Shown: one piece after another, positions 44,500-48,074 of the stretch
Layout of the letters: every line of letters begins with the position of its first letter
Numbering within the stretch: the first letter of the stretch is position 1
Assembly (NCBI GenBank): GCA_964469265.1
Contig: CAYXYF010000017.1
Location: 1-48,074 of the forward strand
Direction: 5' to 3'
DNA from: JAEYZS01 sp964469265
GTDB lineage: Bacteria > Bdellovibrionota > Bdellovibrionia > Bdellovibrionales > JAEYZS01
Length of the DNA stretch: 48,074 bases
Translations under genes and position numbers: made by a program
The notes under the pieces: model-generated
The model's database searches: none
Told to the model about the DNA's origin: nothing
Seen by the model: the letters and a program-made list of their open reading frames with translations, nothing else

Positions 44500-45195
44500 T
44501 TAGCTAGTGTTTAATTTGACGAAGCTTGAAATCCGCTGTTTTTGAAATGCTTCCCAATATGAAGAGCCAATAAAAGCACTCTCAAATTTATTAGATTTCC
44601 ATTCAGGTTTTGTTTGCTCTGCCAAGTATGCATAAAAAAGTTTGCGGTACTTGCGTTGGCGCTCTTTTGCGGTTTTTCCTAATTTCATATACCACTCGGG
44701 AACTGTTAGAAGACCTGTATATTCATCTTTGAGCCCGTAAGCGTAAAATTTAAAGCTATTATACTTATAATTTTTTAAATTTTCAGCACTACATAGATTG
44801 GCGCGGATCGGATTGGCTTCGATATAAAATTGAACTCGTATCTCATGCTCTTCATCTTCAATCAAAGATGTCTTCGGTCTCGACTCGGCAACCTTACCAG
44901 AGCGTTTGTTGACCTTGTTAAACCGACTTCCGAACAAGCTGTGAGCATATCTCATGTAACTCGAAAGTGTTTGAGAGGATTCTTCATATCCCGTTGATTG
45001 GTGATAATGGTTATCCATCACACAGAAAGAGTAAATGTGTACGTGTTTATTTTTCTTTAAACTTTCGCAAACAGCCTGCATATATAAAGCTTTTGCGGCA
45101 AAAGATCTGAGATAATATTCCTTATTATGACAGCGCCACATTAGGTGGACGGTGGCGGCCAATACATAAAGCTGAAGTGTCCTTGATATTCTCAT
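44500..45195 (-). CDS. REP-associated tyrosine transposase (Y1/IS200-like, RAYT)
   Basis: This 231-residue protein has the TnpA_REP pattern: an N-terminal VHLMWRCHNKEYYL strand, the metal-binding HUH motif as NHYH in FCVMDNHYHQ, and the nucleophile tyrosine probably in RVQFYIEANPIRANL. A basic C-terminal region follows. These enzymes nick single-stranded DNA at short palindromic repeats and are usually single-copy and domesticated. I prefer ATG 45195, which gives the normal family start; the open frame reaches a TTG at 45309. Copies of a short repeat flank it in opposite orientations. No insertion-sequence ends or accessory tnpB are seen. Confidence 0.82.
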   Translation of the reverse strand: MRISRTLQLYVLAATVHLMWRCHNKEYYLRSFAAKALYMQAVCESLKKNKHVHIYSFCVMDNHYHQSTGYEESSQTLSSYMRYAHSLFGSRFNKVNKRSGKVAESRPKTSLIEDEEHEIRVQFYIEANPIRANLCSAENLKNYKYNSFKFYAYGLKDEYTGLLTVPEWYMKLGKTAKERQRKYRKLFYAYLAEQTKPEWKSNKFESAFIGSSYWEAFQKQRISSFVKLNTS

Positions 45196-45340
45196 AGCGG
45201 AAAATACCTGCAAAAACTGTGGCGATTTTAAAGTGGTTATAAAGGACGACACAAATGAGAGTCGTACTAGTTTCCGACTTGTTCGGTAATCGGATTTTTT
45301 TGACGACAAACTCAGATGAAATTGGTATCTCCCATGTTCG

Positions 45341-45363
45341 TGCTCCGTCCCCTTTTTTTGGAC
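45341..45363 (+). repeat. TCCGTCCCC repeat copy B, upstream of the RAYT
   Basis: TGCTCCGTCCCC followed by seven T, with a possible stem GTCC (45347-45350) / GGAC (45360-45363). It lies 146 bases before the preferred RAYT start and is inverted with respect to copy A. Confidence 0.55.
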
Positions 45364-45438
45364 TAACGTCTAAATTCGAATTAAAAAACTAAATCCGAAT
45401 AATAGGTCGAGTGTTTGCAGTATATACTTTTATCCAAG

Positions 45439-45888
45439 ATGTTCTTTTATCAACTTGTCGAAACATTAGAGCGCAATGGAATTCCATATATTATTGCTGG
45501 TGGTTACGCGGTCGCCCTACACGGGTATGTGCGAAAAACCTTTGATATAGATCTGATAACCGATACCTCCCTAGAAGGGCTGATTGAAATAGAATTTGCA
45601 CTTAAAGAATGCGGGCTCCGTCCCCTTAAATATGGCGCGGGTAATGCGCATAAATTAAAGAGTGTGGAATCGTCCTGGTATTTTATAAATCCCAAGGATG
45701 ACCTTCAGCGCGTGGATGTAAATCTGGGTCTCGATTTTAATAAATTCATAGCTACCGCGAAAACAACACGGATTCAGTCCTACTCCGTCCCCATAATTGG
45801 GTTTGATGACCTTTTAGAGCTGAAGAAATCCTCATCGCTTGAGAAAGACAAGACCGATCTCGAACAACTATTGGAGATTTCTCGATAA
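45439..45888 (+). CDS. Nucleotidyltransferase-fold protein, toxin-like (AbiEii/MNT-type)
   Basis: This 149-residue protein has the minimal nucleotidyltransferase signature: IIAGGYAVALHGYVRKTFDIDLI, with the GG at 21-22 and the metal-binding aspartates D36 and D38. A third acidic residue is likely in VDVNLGLDF. Such proteins act as toxins in AbiE-type and MNT-HEPN systems by adding nucleotides to tRNA or to a partner. ATG 45439 is preferred over a TTG at 45415. The stop abuts the ATG of the ribbon-helix-helix gene with no gap, so they form a unit. It contains two repeat copies within its coding sequence (45609-45625, 45783-45792). Confidence 0.75.
   Translation: MFFYQLVETLERNGIPYIIAGGYAVALHGYVRKTFDIDLITDTSLEGLIEIEFALKECGLRPLKYGAGNAHKLKSVESSWYFINPKDDLQRVDVNLGLDFNKFIATAKTTRIQSYSVPIIGFDDLLELKKSSSLEKDKTDLEQLLEISR
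45609..45625 (+). repeat. TCCGTCCCC repeat copy C, inside the nucleotidyltransferase gene
   Basis: ATGCGGGCTCCGTCCCC is identical over 17 bases to copy F at 46143-46159. It encodes the residues around ECGLRPL. Confidence 0.55.
45783..45792 (+). repeat. TCCGTCCCC repeat copy D, inside the nucleotidyltransferase gene
   Basis: CTCCGTCCCC matches the 10-base core shared by copies B, C and F. It encodes the residues SVP in a different reading frame from copy C. A chance match is possible for this one. Confidence 0.35.
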
Positions 45889-46140
45889 ATGAATAATCAC
45901 GAGTATCTTAAAAAATGTAAAAGCTTACGGCCCCATGAAATAATTAAAATCCTTGAAGATTTTCGTGTTTTGTCTGGTCAAAGCAGTGGACCCCGCTCCC
46001 GCGATCGGACGATTTTAATTAGTATGAAAGTTGAAGAGTCGCTTTTGAAAGACTTTCGCGAGAAGTGCAAAACTCAGAATCTGAAATACCAGGCGCAAAT
46101 TAAAGTGCTTATGCGCGAATGGCTAGCTTCAAGCGACTAG
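45889..46140 (+). CDS. Ribbon-helix-helix protein, probable antitoxin or repressor
   Basis: This 83-residue protein has a C-terminal CopG/BrnA-like pattern: a strand ILISMKVEESLLKDFREKCK, then a second helix NLKYQAQIKVLMREWLAS. The N-terminal 40 residues (LRPHEIIKILEDFRVLS) could be the partner-binding part. It starts directly after the nucleotidyltransferase stop, as in toxin-antitoxin pairs. By analogy it would bind the operon promoter and neutralise the enzyme. A repeat copy starts two bases after its stop codon. Confidence 0.7.
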   Translation: MNNHEYLKKCKSLRPHEIIKILEDFRVLSGQSSGPRSRDRTILISMKVEESLLKDFREKCKTQNLKYQAQIKVLMREWLASSD

Positions 46141-46142
46141 CC

Positions 46143-46187
46143 ATGCGGGCTCCGTCCCCGTTTTTGGGGGAGGGTTGGGTTTTGGGG
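46143..46187 (+). repeat. TCCGTCCCC repeat copy F with G-rich tail
   Basis: ATGCGGGCTCCGTCCCC is followed by GTTTTT and a G-rich tail with runs of 5, 3, 3 and 4 G (46166-46187) up to the gap. A hairpin can form from CTC-CGT-CCCC (46150-46159) and GGGG-GAG (46166-46172). The G runs also meet the simple rule for a G-quadruplex. Confidence 0.55.
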
Positions 46188-46287
46188 NNNNNNNNNNNNN
46201 NNNNNNNNNNNNNNNNNNNNNNNNNNNNNNNNNNNNNNNNNNNNNNNNNNNNNNNNNNNNNNNNNNNNNNNNNNNNNNNNNNNNNNN
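46188..46287. other. Assembly gap of 100 N, bounded by repeats
   Basis: Exactly 100 unknown bases separate repeat copy F and repeat copy G. The assembler probably failed in a longer array of the same repeat, so the true length is unknown. Confidence 0.95.
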
Positions 46288-46304
46288 TCCGTCCCTGTTT
46301 TTTT
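46288..46304 (+). repeat. TCCGTCCC repeat copy G, at the exbD2 stop
   Basis: TCCGTCCCTG followed by seven T starts at the gap edge and runs into the stop codon of the opposite-strand ExbD gene. Confidence 0.5.
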
Positions 46305-46881
46305 ATTCGAAGCGTTCTTTTTCGCTTACTATTACGGCGAAGTTTATTTCTTCGGCGCCCGCCTCCGTCACCGTGTACATGATCTTTTTAATTGTTAGGA
46401 AGTCGATCTTCTTATCTGCCTGCACCGTCACCCTTCTAAACGGGTTGATCTCTTTTTCTGGCTTCTTCTGATTCCCCACAACTTTCTTAATCTGAGTCTT
46501 CAGCGCCTGCTTACTCTTCACCTCTTCCTGTTGAATCGCATCAATAAGCTTTTGATACAACGGCCGCACCAACCAATCCCGTTGTGCCTTCACTCCGTTA
46601 AAATCCGCAATCGGCTCTTGATCCAAAAACACAAACTGATTTGAAACCGTCACAACGTGCGCCGGAGAAAGTTCCTTCGTCTCCGCAGCCTGTGGCAACT
46701 GAACCTCTTTTGGAATAAACAAAACCTCACCCGTCGATTTATAGTTCTGCAACAAGAACACCGTCAAAACGGTAAACATATCAACCATCGCCGTCAGCGA
46801 CAGAATCGCTACAAGTTTTCTTGCGCCATTCCCTCTACGTCTATTTTTTCTATCCCGTTTCCCGGGTGCATAAATCGGCAT
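46303..46881 (-). CDS. ExbD/TolR-family protein, second copy
   Basis: This 192-residue stator-type protein has a basic cytoplasmic N-terminus (RDRKNRRRGNGARK) and one membrane helix with the proton-carrying aspartate in LTAMVDMFTVLTVFLL (about residues 29-44). A periplasmic domain ends in strands with FRRVTVQADKKIDFLTIKKIMYTV. It starts 2 bases after the first ExbD gene. It differs from the first copy in helix sequence and has a longer periplasmic part with a lysine-rich insert. The pair may form a mixed stator with the ExbB-like protein upstream. Confidence 0.85.
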   Translation of the reverse strand: MPIYAPGKRDRKNRRRGNGARKLVAILSLTAMVDMFTVLTVFLLQNYKSTGEVLFIPKEVQLPQAAETKELSPAHVVTVSNQFVFLDQEPIADFNGVKAQRDWLVRPLYQKLIDAIQQEEVKSKQALKTQIKKVVGNQKKPEKEINPFRRVTVQADKKIDFLTIKKIMYTVTEAGAEEINFAVIVSEKERFE

Positions 46882-46883
46882 GA

Positions 46884-47354
46884 TTAACCCCCTCCGCCAG
46901 CCGCAACAGAAATCTCTGCAAAGCCTGACTGCAAGAGCATATCCATTCCATGAATCAAATCTTCATAGCTTAGTTCATCAACTACCGTTATTACGGCGTC
47001 TTTCTTCTCTGGGTAGTCACCCTTAATGCCTCTAAGCTCTGTCATGAGCCTTCGATCATCATAATCGCCATTCACCTTAGGAATACTCGATTTCTTTCGA
47101 CCAATATTAACAACGTATCCAGACGGAACCACATCAAGGCGGAATGCCACCTCGGGACGTGGCGGAGGTACGTCTGGCGTTGCTTCTGTACGTTTACTGT
47201 AGATGGAGCTTCCAATCTGAATCATGGAAACCTGGGTCCATACCGCAGTTACAAGAAGAAAAATAATACACACACACATAAGGTCAATAAATGGGACAAT
47301 GTTGACATCAACATTTGTTTCCCTTCCACCACCTTTTTCTTCTATATGAGCCAT
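46884..47354 (-). CDS. ExbD/TolR-family protein, first copy
   Basis: This 156-residue protein has one membrane helix with the essential aspartate in NIVPFIDLMCVCIIFLLVTAVW (about residues 18-39). A proline-rich linker (EATPDVPPPRPEV) and a periplasmic ExbD domain containing AVITVVDELSYEDLIHGMDML follow. A glycine tail ends the protein. It lies 37 bases after the ExbB-like gene. One ExbB plus two ExbD genes matches the AglRQS gliding-motor arrangement as well as TonB or Tol systems. Confidence 0.88.
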   Translation of the reverse strand: MAHIEEKGGGRETNVDVNIVPFIDLMCVCIIFLLVTAVWTQVSMIQIGSSIYSKRTEATPDVPPPRPEVAFRLDVVPSGYVVNIGRKKSSIPKVNGDYDDRRLMTELRGIKGDYPEKKDAVITVVDELSYEDLIHGMDMLLQSGFAEISVAAGGGG

Positions 47355-47391
47355 AGCTTTGTATTCCTAAGTTGTTTAAACAAGTCCTAGT

Positions 47392-48074
47392 TTAGTACTT
47401 CATTTTATCGCGATTACTTACAACAACGTTGATAAGGTTCATTGAACCTTCAGTCATATCATTGATAGCTCTTCCAATTCTGTGCTGAAAGTATCCGTAG
47501 AAAATAATTGCTGGAATCGCAATTAATAAGGCAAATGCAGTACAGTTTAGTGCTTCTGCAATACCTTTTGAAAGTAACTCAGCTTTTTGTGCAGGGTCTG
47601 CGTTTGCAACCGCGCCGAATGCCGTGATTAGACCAACGATCGTACCGAGTAGTCCGATAAGCGTTACCGCGTTACCAAATACTGCAAGGAACGAAGTCCA
47701 ACCTTCAAGGCGTGGTGTTTCTTTAAGAGCCGCACCATCCATTGCAACTTGAATCTCTTCATCAGGTCGCTTGTTTGCAGCTGTCACTAACCCAGCTTTA
47801 AGTGTATTTGTAAGTGGAACTGGTCTAGAGTCACAAACTGTGATCGCGCCACGAAGGTCGCCTCTTAAAACCATTCCAAGAACTTTGTCCAGAAAGTCAT
47901 CTTTATCCACAGTCAATTTTTGAAGAGCCATGAACCGCTCAACAATAATGAACACTGTTAATACTCCGACGACAGCAATAATGTACATCGGCCATCCGCC
48001 ATCGTGGAATGCCTTTTGAACCCAGTTCATCTGCTCGACATTTTGTGCCGTAGCTGTTGCTACTACTTCTTGTG
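47392..48074 (-). CDS. ExbB/TolQ/MotA-family proton channel protein, N-terminus outside the window
   Basis: The frame is open to the right edge. The residues before the internal methionine at 48030 read QEVVATATAQNVEQ, and that methionine lacks a good ribosome site. The gene therefore probably starts beyond the window, perhaps with a signal peptide or extra segment. Visible parts are a first membrane helix (WPMYIIAVVGVLTVFIIVERF), a cytoplasmic loop, and two helices with the channel threonines in NAVTLIGLLGTIVGLITAF and ALNCTAFALLIAIPAIIFYGYF. It would form the pentameric channel around the ExbD dimer and convert proton flow to periplasmic work. Confidence 0.88.
   Translation of the reverse strand, partial: QEVVATATAQNVEQMNWVQKAFHDGGWPMYIIAVVGVLTVFIIVERFMALQKLTVDKDDFLDKVLGMVLRGDLRGAITVCDSRPVPLTNTLKAGLVTAANKRPDEEIQVAMDGAALKETPRLEGWTSFLAVFGNAVTLIGLLGTIVGLITAFGAVANADPAQKAELLSKGIAEALNCTAFALLIAIPAIIFYGYFQHRIGRAINDMTEGSMNLINVVVSNRDKMKY

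Noticed and set aside
45196..45309. N-terminal extension of the RAYT to the TTG at 45309
   Set aside because: The extra 38 residues do not look like the family, and the Y1 domain starts normally from the internal ATG.
44500..46140. A complete insertion sequence or integrated element with ends and target duplication
   Set aside because: No terminal inverted repeats, attachment sites, integrase or target duplications could be recognised; only the short repeat family is visible.
1..48074. CRISPR arrays, tRNA or rRNA genes
   Set aside because: No regularly spaced direct repeats and no cloverleaf or rRNA-like segments were recognised in the intergenic regions by eye.

Overview
The window looks like chromosomal DNA from a predatory or free-living member of the Bdellovibrionota (Bdellovibrio-like). 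This is inferred from four things: three GYF_2-type proteins, one fused to a PilZ-like domain and one to TPRs; an ExbB-ExbD-ExbD motor set; many small lipoproteins; and the mix of lptC-lptB-rpoN-hpf and mla genes. It is a draft assembly or MAG: two runs of exactly 100 N (25909-26008, 46188-46287) are scaffold gaps. I saw no rRNA, tRNA or CRISPR.

Layout. 1-3165 (minus): start of a GYF_2 protein cut by the left edge, then a phnD-phnC-phnE type ABC importer. 3281-4574: a HAD phosphatase and a convergent Nudix hydrolase. 4621-6967 (plus): a lytic transglycosylase preceded by a strong sigma-54 promoter match and several inverted repeats, followed by a small membrane protein and a DoxX protein. 23562-6970 (minus): fifteen genes with gaps of at most 53 bp or overlaps. 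They are a sensor kinase, a REC-GGDEF protein, alr, mlaE-mlaF-mlaD, purH, a GYF/TPR protein, a lipoprotein, a class IV aminotransferase, a YhaM-like nuclease, a YihY protein, cysE, ttcA and a short rsmI. 23688-27468: a small secreted protein, nadB, a gap and a MATE transporter. 33254-27465 (minus): pyrB-carA-(unknown)-carB. 38641-33336 (minus): metK-lepA-lepB-lepB2-secreted protein. 43334-38778 (minus): lptC (long, LptA-like tail), lptB, rpoN, a glycine-zipper lipoprotein and hpf, with one small plus-strand gene inserted.

The accessory part is 43.5-46.3 kb: a GYF-GYF-PilZ protein, a REP-associated-type Y1 transposase (RAYT), and a nucleotidyltransferase plus ribbon-helix-helix pair that resembles a toxin-antitoxin module. 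A short repeat family with core TCCGTCCCC recurs six times there. Three copies abut stop codons, and the second assembly gap falls between two copies. After it come two ExbD genes and an ExbB gene that runs off the right edge.

Most of the window is envelope biology: LPS transport (LptBC), phospholipid trafficking (MlaEFD), peptidoglycan (Alr, lytic transglycosylase), signal peptidases, lipoproteins and proton-driven motors. Pyrimidine, purine, NAD, SAM and cysteine synthesis are interleaved. The most unusual items are the RAYT/repeat/nucleotidyltransferase island, a second signal peptidase with threonine at the nucleophile position, an apparent LptC-LptA fusion, an MlaD with a barrel-like C-terminus, and the sigma-54 promoter region of the lytic transglycosylase.
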